From Veillonellaceae bacterium SB90 (GTDB lineage Bacteria > Bacillota > Negativicutes > Selenomonadales > Selenomonadaceae): a stretch of DNA of 64,000 bases. Below the pieces are notes generated by a model. It did not search any database, was not told the DNA's origin, and saw only the letters and a program-made list of their open reading frames with translations. The stretch lies in assembly GCA_902364065.1 (NCBI GenBank), contig CABJCJ010000007.1:25285-89284 (forward strand), in the 5' to 3' direction. Position 1 is the first letter of the stretch. The number at the start of each line of letters is the position of its first letter. This document shows positions 52,246 to 61,282 of this stretch, in pieces. A program made the position numbers and the translations under genes.

Positions 52246-54582
52246 TCAGGCTTTGGCGCCCGTGGAGTACATCGGGATCTTTTCCGGATTGTCCTGGATT
52301 GTCCAGACACCGCAGGGGCAGACACCGGCACAGATGCCGCAGCCGATGCAGCGGTTCGGGTCGGACACGTACTCCCACGAGCCGTCTTCCTTCTCGACAC
52401 GCGTGATGGCCTTCTCCGGGCAGGACTCGAGGCACATCTTGCAGTCACGGCAGGTACCGCAGCTCACGCAGCGCGTATGATCGCTGACGGGGTCGCCGAG
52501 CAGGCAGTGATGGCATTTATCGAAATACGCCTTGGAAAGGCGCTCTGCAGGGATTTGCGGCTTCTCAGGGAACGGCTGGGCAGGCTTGCCCATGACGTAC
52601 TGGTCAACGAACCAGGCGGCCTTGCGGCCGCTGCCGATCGCATCCGTCAGGCGGCCCGGCTTGATCGTATCACCGGCCGTGAAGACGCCGTCCATGATGG
52701 AAAGGTCTTTCTTCGGCACAAGCCAGCTCTTGCGGAAGTATTCGATGCCCTCATCCTCCGGCAGGAAGTCGAGGACCGGCTCCTCACCGATGGAGACGAT
52801 GACCTGGTCCGCTTCGATGAAGCGGCCGTCATTGCCATATACGCCCTCGGGCGTGATCCTGCTCGTGAAGAACGGCCAGACGATCTTGCCGCCAAGTCCC
52901 TCGAAATAAGCGATTTCCTTGGCAAACGCCGCCGGCTTCTGGACATCGACGGCGATGACGGATTCCGCGCCCATCTCATAGGCGCCGCGGCACGTATCCA
53001 TGCCGGAGTTGCCGGCGCCGATGACGACGACCTTCCTTCCCGTTTTCGGGTGCTCGCCGCGGTTGATGGCCTTGAGGTACTCGAGGCCCATCGTCAGATG
53101 CTCCACGCCCTCCCACGGGAAGAAGCGGGATTTCGTGCCGCCCGTAGCGACGACGACAGCATCGCTGCTCTCGCGGATCTTGTCAAATTTCTCACGGTCT
53201 ACCTTGCAGCCCGGAACAAATTTGACGCCGACGCTCTCAATGCGCTTGAGCTCGGATTCGAGCAATTCGTGTGAGAGACGGCCACGCGGGATGACCTGTT
53301 CGAGCTTGCCGCCAATGTGGTCAGCATCGTCGTAGACCGTGACCTCATGGCCCTTGCGGGCGAGCTGCCAGGCCGTCGAGAGGCCGGCGACGCCGCCGCC
53401 GATGATGCCGATCTTCTTGCCGGTCTTCGTCTTCGGCGGTTCCACCTTGGCAAAGGCGGAGCTGTAGCCGAGGTCACCGATCTGGATGGGCTCATCAATC
53501 GTGCCGCGCGTGCAGGCATCCATGCAGGGATTCGGGCAGACCGAGCCGCAGACCGAGCCGGGGAACGGCGTGTAATCGAGCTCAAGCTGGATGGCCTCTT
53601 CGAGGCGGCCCATGCGGATGAGATCGTAGCGGCGCTGCGTCGGGATGCCCGTCGGGCAGTTGAATTCGCAGGGTGCCGCGAATTTCGCATTGTCCCAGCT
53701 CGGCACGCGCAGACGGTAAAGGCCCGTGCAGATCGTATTGTGAACCTCGAAATCATCGTGTGCGACATCCGAGAAAATGCCGCCCTTGACCCATTCCTTG
53801 AGGCGGAAAGCGTGGAGATCCGGCGCTGCCTTCGGCTTGCGCTCAGCAGCCGTCAGCGGGCGCAGCTTGTGCCACTGGCTCCAGTCCGTCAGCTCCTTCA
53901 GGAGTTCCGGACGCTCGATATGCGCGAGGAAATCCTCCATGCCGCCTGCGAGGAAGGCAATGTCGTCATCGTCAAGGTCCGAGCAGATGATGTCGGCCGG
54001 ATGCGTGCCGATCGGGCCGCGCACGTAGACGACGCCGCCGACCATGCCGACACAGGCGCGCTCGCCGAGTACGGACTCGAACTGCTCGCTGTCGTAGCCG
54101 CAGACGACGGCCTTGCCGCCACCCATGAACTCGAAGGAGAACGAGCCGACATTCTTGAGGATCCAGAGTTCCGGCTCCTCATAGAGCGGATCGTGCTTCA
54201 TCAGGGAACCCGTACGCGTGCCGCCGCGGCCGCCGATAAAGATCTTGCCGCCCGAGGAGCAGTGACCTGCCGTATCGCCGGCATCGCCACGTACCGTAAT
54301 GATACCCCCGGCGTTGAGCCAGCCGACATCGGCTGAGGTCGATTCCTCGATGATGATTTCCGTGCCCGGCAGGCACATGGAGCCGGCACGCTGGCCGGCG
54401 TTCCAGACATGGAAGTGCAGCTTCTTGCCTTCCGGATGCCAGAGCGGACCGCCGATGTCGTGCTGACCGGAAGCCTTGATCTCAAAGTCCGTCTCGCCCT
54501 GCTTGACGGCTTCGCCGATGGCCAGGAGCAGGTCCTGGGTGGACATGCGTTCATGCCCTTTCATGGTGTCTATCTTAAACAT
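52246..54582 (-). CDS. glutamate synthase, fused GXGXG and GltD-type subunit with ferredoxin domain
   Basis: A 778-residue fusion. Residues 20-200 are the GXGXG beta-helix domain (NAGGIITVRGDAGDTAGHCSSGGKIFIGGRGG) that normally ends the large subunit. Residues 290-700 are the GltD-like oxidoreductase, with Fe-S cysteines (EFNCPTGIPTQ, GSVCGSVCPNPCMDAC), FAD motif IGIIGGGVAGLS and NAD(P) motif VVVIGAGNSGMD. Residues 700-765 are a two-cluster ferredoxin domain (CVSCGTCRDCKMCLESCPE, CIGCGICAGVCPCG). It should pass electrons from NAD(P)H to the FMN subunit encoded just upstream. Confidence 0.88.
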   Translation of the reverse strand: MFKIDTMKGHERMSTQDLLLAIGEAVKQGETDFEIKASGQHDIGGPLWHPEGKKLHFHVWNAGQRAGSMCLPGTEIIIEESTSADVGWLNAGGIITVRGDAGDTAGHCSSGGKIFIGGRGGTRTGSLMKHDPLYEEPELWILKNVGSFSFEFMGGGKAVVCGYDSEQFESVLGERACVGMVGGVVYVRGPIGTHPADIICSDLDDDDIAFLAGGMEDFLAHIERPELLKELTDWSQWHKLRPLTAAERKPKAAPDLHAFRLKEWVKGGIFSDVAHDDFEVHNTICTGLYRLRVPSWDNAKFAAPCEFNCPTGIPTQRRYDLIRMGRLEEAIQLELDYTPFPGSVCGSVCPNPCMDACTRGTIDEPIQIGDLGYSSAFAKVEPPKTKTGKKIGIIGGGVAGLSTAWQLARKGHEVTVYDDADHIGGKLEQVIPRGRLSHELLESELKRIESVGVKFVPGCKVDREKFDKIRESSDAVVVATGGTKSRFFPWEGVEHLTMGLEYLKAINRGEHPKTGRKVVVIGAGNSGMDTCRGAYEMGAESVIAVDVQKPAAFAKEIAYFEGLGGKIVWPFFTSRITPEGVYGNDGRFIEADQVIVSIGEEPVLDFLPEDEGIEYFRKSWLVPKKDLSIMDGVFTAGDTIKPGRLTDAIGSGRKAAWFVDQYVMGKPAQPFPEKPQIPAERLSKAYFDKCHHCLLGDPVSDHTRCVSCGTCRDCKMCLESCPEKAITRVEKEDGSWEYVSDPNRCIGCGICAGVCPCGVWTIQDNPEKIPMYSTGAKA

Positions 54583-54600
54583 TAAGCTCTCCTCCTGCTA

Positions 54601-56232
54601 TCAGCAAACGTACTGGATACCAAGCTTGTCCGCCACGGCCTTGTCCGTGGAAACGAGCGCATCGCTGCGGCCGATTGGCAGCGAGCTGTTGCCGATTGGC
54701 GCCATGAGTTTCTTGAGCTCGGCGTCGAAGGCCAGTACGTAATCGACGATTTTCTGTGCACCGCGGTCGATGTCAAGGCGCTTGACGAGACGCGGATCCT
54801 GCGAGCAGATGCCCATCGGGCACTTGCCCGTATTGCAGGAATTGCAGCGGCCCTGCTCATTGCCGATGCAGCCGAGGAGCTGGATGAGGATCTTGCCGAC
54901 GAAGACGCCGTTGGCACCGAGGCACATCATCTTGAAGGCATCAGCTGCGGCATTGCCCGTCATGCCGATACCGCCGCCGCCGTAGAGGGGAATCTGTCCC
55001 TGCAGGCCCTGCTTGACGGCTGCGAGATAGCAGTCGCGGATCTTCGAGACGACCGGATGGCCTGTATGGTCGAGCGAGACTTCGTTGGCCGCGCCCGTGC
55101 CGCCCTGGATGCCGTCGATGAAGAAGCCGCCGCAGATCTTGTACGGATCGCGCAGCAGATTGTTGTAGACCGATACCGACGTGGCCGAAGCCGCGCACTT
55201 GATGGCAACCGGCACACGGAAGCCGAAGGCCGCATTCATCGAGAGATGCATCTTCTGGACGGATTCCTCGATGGAGTACAGGCCCTGATGGTTCGGCGGC
55301 GAAGCGAGCGTCGCCTTCGGTACACCGCGGATGGCCTGGACATGCTCGGCCACCTTTGCCTCCGGCAGCAGGCCGCCATCACCCGGTTTTGCACCCTGGC
55401 CAATCTTGATGAGGATGCCGGCAGGATCCGTCTTCATGTGCGGCATGGCCTTGATGATGCGGTTCCAGCCGAAGTGACCGGATGCGATCTGGATGATGAA
55501 GTATTTGAGGTAATCCGATTCGAGGAGTTTTACCGGCATGCCGCCTTCACCAGAGCTCATGCGTACCGGCAGGCCGCATTTCTCATTGAGGTAGCCGACG
55601 GCGAGAGCCACGGCCTCCCAGGCGCGCGTCGAGAGAGCACCGATGGACATATCCGAGAAAATCAACGGGTAGATCCAGTGAACCGGCGGCGTGTGTTTCG
55701 TCTCGACGAGCTTGCCATCCTTGATGGCAAACGGCAGTTCCTTGGCCGAGAGCACGCGACCGAACGGCGAGCGGATATCAAAGGTATGGCGCGCAGCATC
55801 GAGCGACGGGTCCGTCATCTGCGAGATGCGGCCGACGACGATGGAATCGAGCGTGCGCTGTGCATTGAGGTTCGTGCGGCCGCCGCGCTTGATGGGGCCA
55901 TGATCCTTCGAGAGCAGCGTCTTTCTCGTATCCGGGTTGCGCACGGGGCGAATGGCATTGTTCGGGCAGACCTTCTCGCAGATGCCGCAGCCACGGCAGA
56001 AATCCGTGAGGCTCGCCACCTGCTTGATGACCGGACGGGCCGCATGCAAATGCTTTGGCTCCGGCTGCGTGCTCTCCGAAATGGTCATGTCGCGGCGCTC
56101 CACGCTGACCTTGATGGATTTGAAGGAACAGCTGGCCACGCAGCTGCCGCACATCGTACAACGCGAGGGATCGTATTCTATTTTCCAGGGCAGATCGTTG
56201 ACGCCCACATCCTGAGTCTTTACTGCTTCCAT
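54601..56232 (-). CDS. glutamate synthase, FMN-binding central subunit
   Basis: A 543-residue protein equal to the synthase (alpha2) domain of GltB as in archaeal-type enzymes. Residues 20-110 hold ferredoxin motifs CTMCGSCVASCSF and CRGCGICEKVCP. The TIM barrel shows MSSGEGGMPVKLLESDYLKYFIIQIASGHFGW, KIGQGAKPGDGG, IDGIQGGTGAA and YGGGGIGMTGNAAADAFKMMCLGA, the FMN and 2-oxoglutarate site. The cluster ligands near CNSCNTGKCPMGIC bind the 3Fe-4S centre. Overlaps the amidotransferase end by 13 bases. Confidence 0.9.
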   Translation of the reverse strand: MEAVKTQDVGVNDLPWKIEYDPSRCTMCGSCVASCSFKSIKVSVERRDMTISESTQPEPKHLHAARPVIKQVASLTDFCRGCGICEKVCPNNAIRPVRNPDTRKTLLSKDHGPIKRGGRTNLNAQRTLDSIVVGRISQMTDPSLDAARHTFDIRSPFGRVLSAKELPFAIKDGKLVETKHTPPVHWIYPLIFSDMSIGALSTRAWEAVALAVGYLNEKCGLPVRMSSGEGGMPVKLLESDYLKYFIIQIASGHFGWNRIIKAMPHMKTDPAGILIKIGQGAKPGDGGLLPEAKVAEHVQAIRGVPKATLASPPNHQGLYSIEESVQKMHLSMNAAFGFRVPVAIKCAASATSVSVYNNLLRDPYKICGGFFIDGIQGGTGAANEVSLDHTGHPVVSKIRDCYLAAVKQGLQGQIPLYGGGGIGMTGNAAADAFKMMCLGANGVFVGKILIQLLGCIGNEQGRCNSCNTGKCPMGICSQDPRLVKRLDIDRGAQKIVDYVLAFDAELKKLMAPIGNSSLPIGRSDALVSTDKAVADKLGIQYVC

Positions 56233-57326
56233 CTCTGTACCTCCAGGTCATTGTCGATGACGACGATTTCACGTTCATTCGGATAGATATCCTGCGTCTG
56301 GTCACGATCCGGCATGATTTCATTGAGGCCGCAGACCTCCGACGAGATGGCTACCATATCATCCGTGCGTCCGACCACGACGGGGCGCAGCTTCTTGGAA
56401 TCGCAGCAGGTAATCATCTTCATGTCCGGCAGGACGCCGATGATGGTGTTCGGGCCGTTGATCTCGAGGTTCGCGAGGCTCTGACGGATCGCGATGAGCA
56501 CATCCTTGTCGGGACGCTCGGCGATCTCCTCGAACGGCAGCGGCGTGATGACGTGCTTGTAATACGTCAGCGGCCACTTGAGTTCGTGATGGACGTAATG
56601 GAGCGTATTGAGGAAGCACTGGGAATCGGACTCAAAGCCGATGTAGCCGCGGTGCAGGGATTTCTGGAATTCCTTGTTCTTCGTGTAGAACGTATTCTCA
56701 CCGTTGGCGCAGAGCGTGTAGCCCTGCAGGAAGAACGGATGCGCCGCATAGCGGACGATGTCGTAGTTCGTGTTCTGACGGCACTGGGCCACGATGGATT
56801 TCGCCACGAGGCAGCCATTGTCGTCCCAGAGATGGAAATACGTCGCGATATCGCGCGGATCGCCGATCTCCTTGAGCGTCAGCACATCCGGCCAGAAGGA
56901 ATAAACAAAGCCGGCATCCTCTTTCTCGAGCAGCTTGCGCAGTGCCAGGCGCGTATCGAGCAGCAGGTCTTCCTTCTGCTCCTTCGTCATGTGTTCGGCA
57001 TCCTCCGGATAATCGTAATTGCGGAAGATGTAGTACGGCATCGCCTTGATATCAAGGCCCGGACGTTTATCCGGCACCGGGATCCACTCGGCCAGCTGGA
57101 TGAAGTTATGGGCATCCATATACTCCTCCACGAGCTGCGCGCCGCGCTGCGTGCAAGCCAGCGACAGCAGCGGCTTGTCCTTATAATTGGAAAAGATTCC
57201 GTACAGGTCCTGCATGACCATGGCGAAACCAGAATTGTCGTGCCCTTCCTGCTGCGGCAGCATCAGGTGAAGTGCCTTGGATGGCTGAATGGGTACTTTA
57301 CTCTTGATTGAACCTATCCGACACAT
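56220..57326 (-). CDS. glutamate synthase, glutamine amidotransferase subunit
   Basis: A 368-residue class-II glutamine amidotransferase, giving ammonia for glutamate synthesis. After removal of Met the Cys of MCRIGSIKSK becomes the N-terminal nucleophile, and QQEGHDNSGFAMVMQDL is the conserved binding segment. It is shorter than the GltB N-terminal domain, as in split archaeal-type enzymes. The start follows AAGGAGAG. First gene of the three-gene operon. Confidence 0.88.
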   Translation of the reverse strand: MCRIGSIKSKVPIQPSKALHLMLPQQEGHDNSGFAMVMQDLYGIFSNYKDKPLLSLACTQRGAQLVEEYMDAHNFIQLAEWIPVPDKRPGLDIKAMPYYIFRNYDYPEDAEHMTKEQKEDLLLDTRLALRKLLEKEDAGFVYSFWPDVLTLKEIGDPRDIATYFHLWDDNGCLVAKSIVAQCRQNTNYDIVRYAAHPFFLQGYTLCANGENTFYTKNKEFQKSLHRGYIGFESDSQCFLNTLHYVHHELKWPLTYYKHVITPLPFEEIAERPDKDVLIAIRQSLANLEINGPNTIIGVLPDMKMITCCDSKKLRPVVVGRTDDMVAISSEVCGLNEIMPDRDQTQDIYPNEREIVVIDNDLEVQRWKQ

Positions 57327-57392
57327 GGCGGTCTCTCCTTCTATATACACACAAATGTATTTTTACAATGCATATTGGGTTACGTAACTTCT

Positions 57393-57443
57393 ATTATAAA
57401 AATGTATACTTGCTATGTCAACCGGAATGTAACATGTATACAT
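57393..57443 (-). promoter_or_regulatory. glutamate synthase promoter with upstream dyad
   Basis: Perfect TTGACA (57421-57416), 17 bases and perfect TATAAT (57398-57393) on the minus strand. Six bases upstream of the -35 lies ATGTA-N7-TACAT (57427-57443), a dyad shared with the aspA and dicarboxylate-carrier regions. The position suits an activator. Confidence 0.7.
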
Positions 57444-57501
57444 GAATACCACGCTTCCCATAATTATTTTTTTTTGTTTATACTTGTATGAAAAAGAATA
57501 C

Positions 57502-57546
57502 AAAAAAATCCCGCGCAAACTCGAACAAACAAGTTTGTGCGGGATT
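57502..57546 (-). terminator. terminator of the M23 peptidase gene
   Basis: CCCGCACAAACT/AGTTTGCGCGGG stem with seven T following on the minus strand. Confidence 0.85.
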
Positions 57547-57572
57547 CACTGTCAATCCAGAACCGATATGGC

Positions 57573-58610
57573 TTAGAGATAACCCACCGGATTGACCGGC
57601 GAACCATTGACACGGACTTCATAGTGGACGTGCGGGCCCGTCGAGAACCCCGTGCTGCCCATGTAGGCAATGATCTGGCCGCGGCGTACATGCTGGCCGG
57701 CCGAGACGACGACCTGCATCGCATGGCCGTAACGCGTCATGATGCCATTGCCATGGTCGATGTCGACCATATTGCCGTAGCCGCCCGAATTCCAGCCGGC
57801 CGTCGTGACGACACCATCCGCCGTTGCAACAATCGGCGTGCCCATATCATTGGCGATATCGATGCCCGGATGGAAGTCCGAACCGTTCCAGCGCAGGCCG
57901 AACGGCGAGCTCACATCGCCGCGTGCCGGCCAGATGGAAGGCGTCGTGATGGATACACCGGCCATCGTCGTCATGCCCGGCAGCGAGGAACCCGCGGCCA
58001 TGCCCAACTGCTCCTGCTGCTGCTTGAGCTGCTCCTGCAGGGCCAACAGGGATTCGCGGCGCTTGGCGACATCCTTCTCGAGATTGTCGAGTGCCGCGCT
58101 GACATTCTCCAGATCCGGCGTCACATGTGGGCCGCCCTGGCCATCATGCGTGCCGTCGCTGCTGTTATCCATCTGTCCGGCATCATCCTCTGCAGGGCCG
58201 GCGCCCGACATGCGGCGCAAATCCGATTCCAGCTGCGTCAGCTGATCGAGCTGGTCCTGCAGCGCATTGGCCTTCTTCGAGAGCTGCAGCAGCTGTTCCT
58301 GCTGGATATTGTTGACTTCCCGGAGCTCGCGGATTTCCGAAGCGCCATTCTGATTGACGAACGTGCTGTAAACCGAATAGCTGAAGGCGCCGACAAACAG
58401 CAGTGCACCTGCGGCCAGCGAGGCTGCCCCGTACTTGAGCATGCGTGCCGAAAGGCGGATGCTCTTGACATCGCCCTTGTCATCCGGTATGAGCTTGATT
58501 GTATAGATGGTCTGCTTCTTCTTCGGTTTTGCCTTCGGCTGCTCTGCCTTCTGCTTCTCAGCGGCAGCCGCCTGTTCCGGCTGTTTCTCTTCCTTATTAT
58601 CGTTATCCAA
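57573..58610 (-). CDS. M23-family murein peptidase (LytM) with membrane anchor and coiled coil
   Basis: A 345-residue envelope protein. Residues 1-50 are a charged cytoplasmic tail (AEKQKAEQPKAKPKKK), residues 60-85 a membrane segment, and residues 95-190 a coiled coil (LREVNNIQQEQLLQLSKKANAL, LLALQEQLKQQQEQL). Residues 235-345 are the LytM domain with the zinc ligands in HPGIDIA (HxxxD) and HVHYEVR (HxH). It probably acts as an endopeptidase or divisome regulator. The start is likely TTG at 58610, because GGAGG sits eight bases before it. Confidence 0.88.
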   Translation of the reverse strand: MDNDNKEEKQPEQAAAAEKQKAEQPKAKPKKKQTIYTIKLIPDDKGDVKSIRLSARMLKYGAASLAAGALLFVGAFSYSVYSTFVNQNGASEIRELREVNNIQQEQLLQLSKKANALQDQLDQLTQLESDLRRMSGAGPAEDDAGQMDNSSDGTHDGQGGPHVTPDLENVSAALDNLEKDVAKRRESLLALQEQLKQQQEQLGMAAGSSLPGMTTMAGVSITTPSIWPARGDVSSPFGLRWNGSDFHPGIDIANDMGTPIVATADGVVTTAGWNSGGYGNMVDIDHGNGIMTRYGHAMQVVVSAGQHVRRGQIIAYMGSTGFSTGPHVHYEVRVNGSPVNPVGYL

Positions 58611-58748
58611 AAAACCGAACCTCCAAAAACAAAAATAATCCACGGACCCTTACTCTCCCTGGATTACAACTGATCAAATGACGAAAAATGAACCTTATGC
58701 TTTATTATAGCATAAGGTTCATTCCAATTCAAAACATTATTTTTCCAT

Positions 58749-59267
58749 TCAGGCCTCTGCCGCAACTTTCCCCATGGCCTCATCAAGAGCCTGCTGTTCC
58801 TCTGCCATCAGTGCATACGTGGACGTTCCGTTCTCCACAGGCTTGACGTAGCTGCGCGAATCCTCACGGCCGAAAATACTCGTGAGGATGACGCCGTTGT
58901 TGTGTGAATCCAGCAAAGCGACCGCATAGCTGAGGTCGCTGCCCATGTCGTCAAACGCACGGAAACGCACGACGCTGACACGCGTGATGGCCAGCTGCAG
59001 CAGGGCATCAAGGCGCTCATTTTCCTGCTTGATGCGTTCATTCTCCTCAGCCACGGCCTTCATCTCATTGATATGCCCGATCAGCATGCGTTCCAGATTC
59101 GACCCATCAGCGCCCGTCATCATCTTGCGGTACCGCTTCTTCATGTAATTGACCTTCATGTAGAGATTGATGGTCAGCAAAAGCAGCAGCAGGGCCAGAA
59201 TGCCCAGGGCCGCAACGATTACGACGATATTATCGAGTGCAAGTTTGGTGATTACCTGAATATCCAT
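58749..59267 (-). CDS. DUF4446-family membrane protein
   Basis: A 172-residue protein. One membrane segment (residues 12-35, IVVIVAALGILALLLLLLTI) is followed by a coiled coil (MKAVAEENERIKQENERLDALLQL). The C-terminal domain has VVRFRAFDDMGSDLSYAVALLDSHNNGVILTSIFGREDSRSYVKPVENG, the DUF4446 hallmark. Members sit next to parB in many Firmicutes, as here. Function unknown. Confidence 0.88.
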   Translation of the reverse strand: MDIQVITKLALDNIVVIVAALGILALLLLLLTINLYMKVNYMKKRYRKMMTGADGSNLERMLIGHINEMKAVAEENERIKQENERLDALLQLAITRVSVVRFRAFDDMGSDLSYAVALLDSHNNGVILTSIFGREDSRSYVKPVENGTSTYALMAEEQQALDEAMGKVAAEA

Positions 59268-59304
59268 TTTCTTCTTGAAAACTCCTTAGAATGTATAACA
59301 ACGA

Positions 59305-59320
59305 TGTTTCACGTGAAACA
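59305..59320. other. parS site 2
   Basis: TGTTTCACGTGAAACA, perfect, in the 60-base gap between the DUF4446 gene and the end of parB. Confidence 0.95.
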
Positions 59321-59327
59321 TCATGGA

Positions 59328-60278
59328 TCAAACCACGAAATCCTTTGGTCCTCCGGCCGACGGAGCAGGAGGATTCTCCTGCCTGGTCAGGAGTTCCAGC
59401 AGCCGTTCCAGATCGTCTTCTGAATAAAATTCGATCTCGATGCGGCTTTTTTTGCGTCCCGGACGAATGTGCACACTCGTGCCGAGGGCCTCGACCAGAC
59501 GGTTCGCCGCAGCTTCGAGGAAGGCGTCCGGATTGCGCCCGCTCTGCCCGTCATTCGCCGCCTGCTCTACTTTCGCCCCAGACAGGGACTGAAGATACGC
59601 CGGGTTCTCAAGCAGCTTATGCACGAGTTCCTCGGCCTGCCGGGCTGAGCTGCCATGCTCGCGGATAAACGCGGCAGCCTGACGCTGCAAATCCATGTCG
59701 TCAAGCGCGAGCAGCGGCTTGGCCTGCCCCATCGACAAATCGCCGCTCGCGACATCATCCTGAATGTCGGGTGCCAGGCGCAGCAGCCGCAGGAAATTGG
59801 CAACATGTGAACGGCTGCGGCCGATCTTCTGCGCAATGACCTCCTGCGTCAGATGGAAATCCTGCATGAGGCGTTCGTACGCCCGCGCCTCCTCAATCGC
59901 ATTGAGGTTCTCACGCTGGATGTTCTCGATCAGGGCAATCTCACTGACCTCCGCATCATTGTACTCACGCACAAGCGCGGGCACTTTCACGAGGCCGGCC
60001 AGGCGTGCCGCACGCAGGCGGCGCTCCCCGGCTATGAGCTCATAGCCGTGCTCAGTCAGCCGGCGCACGATGAGCGGCTGCAATATGCCGTAATGCTGGA
60101 TGGATGCGCGGAGCTCCTCGAGAGCCCCTTCATCAAATTCCTGACGAGGCTGATAACGGTTGGCCTGTATATCAGCTGCCGGGATTTCCTGCACCTGATC
60201 TCTGGCCGGCGTGATCTTGCGGTCCTTGAGCAGGGCTCCCAGTCCCTTGCCAAGGCCGCCATGCCCCTTACTTGCCAT
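59328..60278 (-). CDS. parB: chromosome partitioning protein ParB (Spo0J)
   Basis: A 316-residue CTP-dependent DNA clamp that loads at parS. Residues 25-110 are the N-terminal CTPase domain, with GYELIAGERRLRAA and the box EIALIENIQRENLN. Residues 125-170 form the HTH (LTQEVIAQKIGRSRSHVANFLRLLRL). The C-terminal 50 residues (SRIEIEFYSEDDLERLLELL) form the dimer domain. It overlaps parA by about 11 bases. Three perfect parS sites lie in the window. Confidence 0.97.
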   Translation of the reverse strand: MASKGHGGLGKGLGALLKDRKITPARDQVQEIPAADIQANRYQPRQEFDEGALEELRASIQHYGILQPLIVRRLTEHGYELIAGERRLRAARLAGLVKVPALVREYNDAEVSEIALIENIQRENLNAIEEARAYERLMQDFHLTQEVIAQKIGRSRSHVANFLRLLRLAPDIQDDVASGDLSMGQAKPLLALDDMDLQRQAAAFIREHGSSARQAEELVHKLLENPAYLQSLSGAKVEQAANDGQSGRNPDAFLEAAANRLVEALGTSVHIRPGRKKSRIEIEFYSEDDLERLLELLTRQENPPAPSAGGPKDFVV

Positions 60279-61029
60279 GAGCCATCACCTCTTCTGCCAG
60301 CTGGCGGTAGGTATCCGCACCCTTGGAGCGCTTATCGTAATAGATGATCGGTTCGCCGTACGACGGCGCTTCACTGAGCCGCACCGTACGCGGAATCATC
60401 GTCTTGTAGACGAGTTCCCCAAATGTTTCCCGTACTTCGGCCACGACCTGCTCAGCCAGACGCGTGCGGGAATCGTACATCGTCATGAGCACGCCTTCGA
60501 CCTCCAGGCCGGCATTGAGATTGGAACGCACGAGCTCAATCGTATTCATGAGCTGCGAGACACCTTCCAATGCATAGAACTCGCACTGAATCGGCATGAG
60601 CACCGAATCCGCCGCTGCCAGGGAATTGAGCGTCAGGAGCCCCAGCGAAGGCGGGCAGTCGATGATGATGTAATCGTAAGCCCCGGCTACGGTATCGAGA
60701 GCCCGCTTGAGGCGCGTCTCACGCGAGATGGCTGCCACGAGCTCTACCTCAGCCCCCGCCAGTTCGATATTGGCCGGCAGGACATCCACCTGGAATTCCG
60801 TATGTACAAGCGCCTGTTCAATCGGCGTGCCCTCGATGATCACCTGATAGATGGTCGTATCGAGCGCGGATTTATCGATGCCATAGCCACTGGAGGCATT
60901 GCCCTGCGGATCACAGTCCACCAGCAGGATTTTCTTGCCTTTCTCCGCCAGGCATGCCGCCAGGTTGACGGAAGTCGTCGTCTTGCCGACGCCGCCTTTC
61001 TGATTGGCTACTGCAATGATTTTTGCCAC
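60268..61029 (-). CDS. parA: chromosome partitioning ATPase ParA (Soj)
   Basis: A 253-residue deviant-Walker ATPase. Walker A is KGGVGKTT near residue 11, with the signature Lys. The second block reads LLVDCDPQGNASSG and the third DYIIIDCPPSLGLLTLNSL. It moves or positions the ParB-bound origin. The start is set at the GTG giving VAKIIAVANQKGG, the length of other Soj proteins; an upstream GTG four codons earlier is possible. Confidence 0.95.
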   Translation of the reverse strand: MAKIIAVANQKGGVGKTTTSVNLAACLAEKGKKILLVDCDPQGNASSGYGIDKSALDTTIYQVIIEGTPIEQALVHTEFQVDVLPANIELAGAEVELVAAISRETRLKRALDTVAGAYDYIIIDCPPSLGLLTLNSLAAADSVLMPIQCEFYALEGVSQLMNTIELVRSNLNAGLEVEGVLMTMYDSRTRLAEQVVAEVRETFGELVYKTMIPRTVRLSEAPSYGEPIIYYDKRSKGADTYRQLAEEVMAHGK

Positions 61030-61097
61030 ATAGTTCACCACTTTCCTAGAATTTGCCCCAGACCACGGCCTGTCAGGAATATCGATACATTATTCCT

Positions 61098-61140
61098 TGT
61101 AAAAAGACCCCGGAATCAGTATAATTGTTACATTGTAACA
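61098..61140 (+). promoter_or_regulatory. promoter and dyad before the metH reactivation gene
   Basis: TTGTAA (61098-61103), 17 bases and TATAAT (61121-61125 region) on the plus strand. A perfect dyad TGTTACA-T-TGTAACA (61126-61140) overlaps the start site and could hold a repressor. No cobalamin riboswitch motif is visible in this leader. Confidence 0.55.
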
Positions 61141-61235
61141 TTTGTAAACGACGAATGCCACAGCACGTGGCTACCATACATATGGGCAATTTTTTCCTAT
61201 ACCATATAATATAATGAATTGGTGAAAAATGCTAT

Positions 61236-61251
61236 TGTTTCACGTGAAACA
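61236..61251. other. parS site 3
   Basis: TGTTTCACGTGAAACA, perfect, between the divergent parA and metH reactivation genes. Confidence 0.95.
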
Positions 61252-61282
61252 ACATAAAAAATTTTCCTGAGGAGGTTTTCTC

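Noticed and set aside
61030..61282. Possible cobalamin or S-box riboswitch before the methionine synthase genes
   Set aside because: No B12-box or S-box consensus is visible; only a promoter, a dyad, a small hairpin and parS are found.
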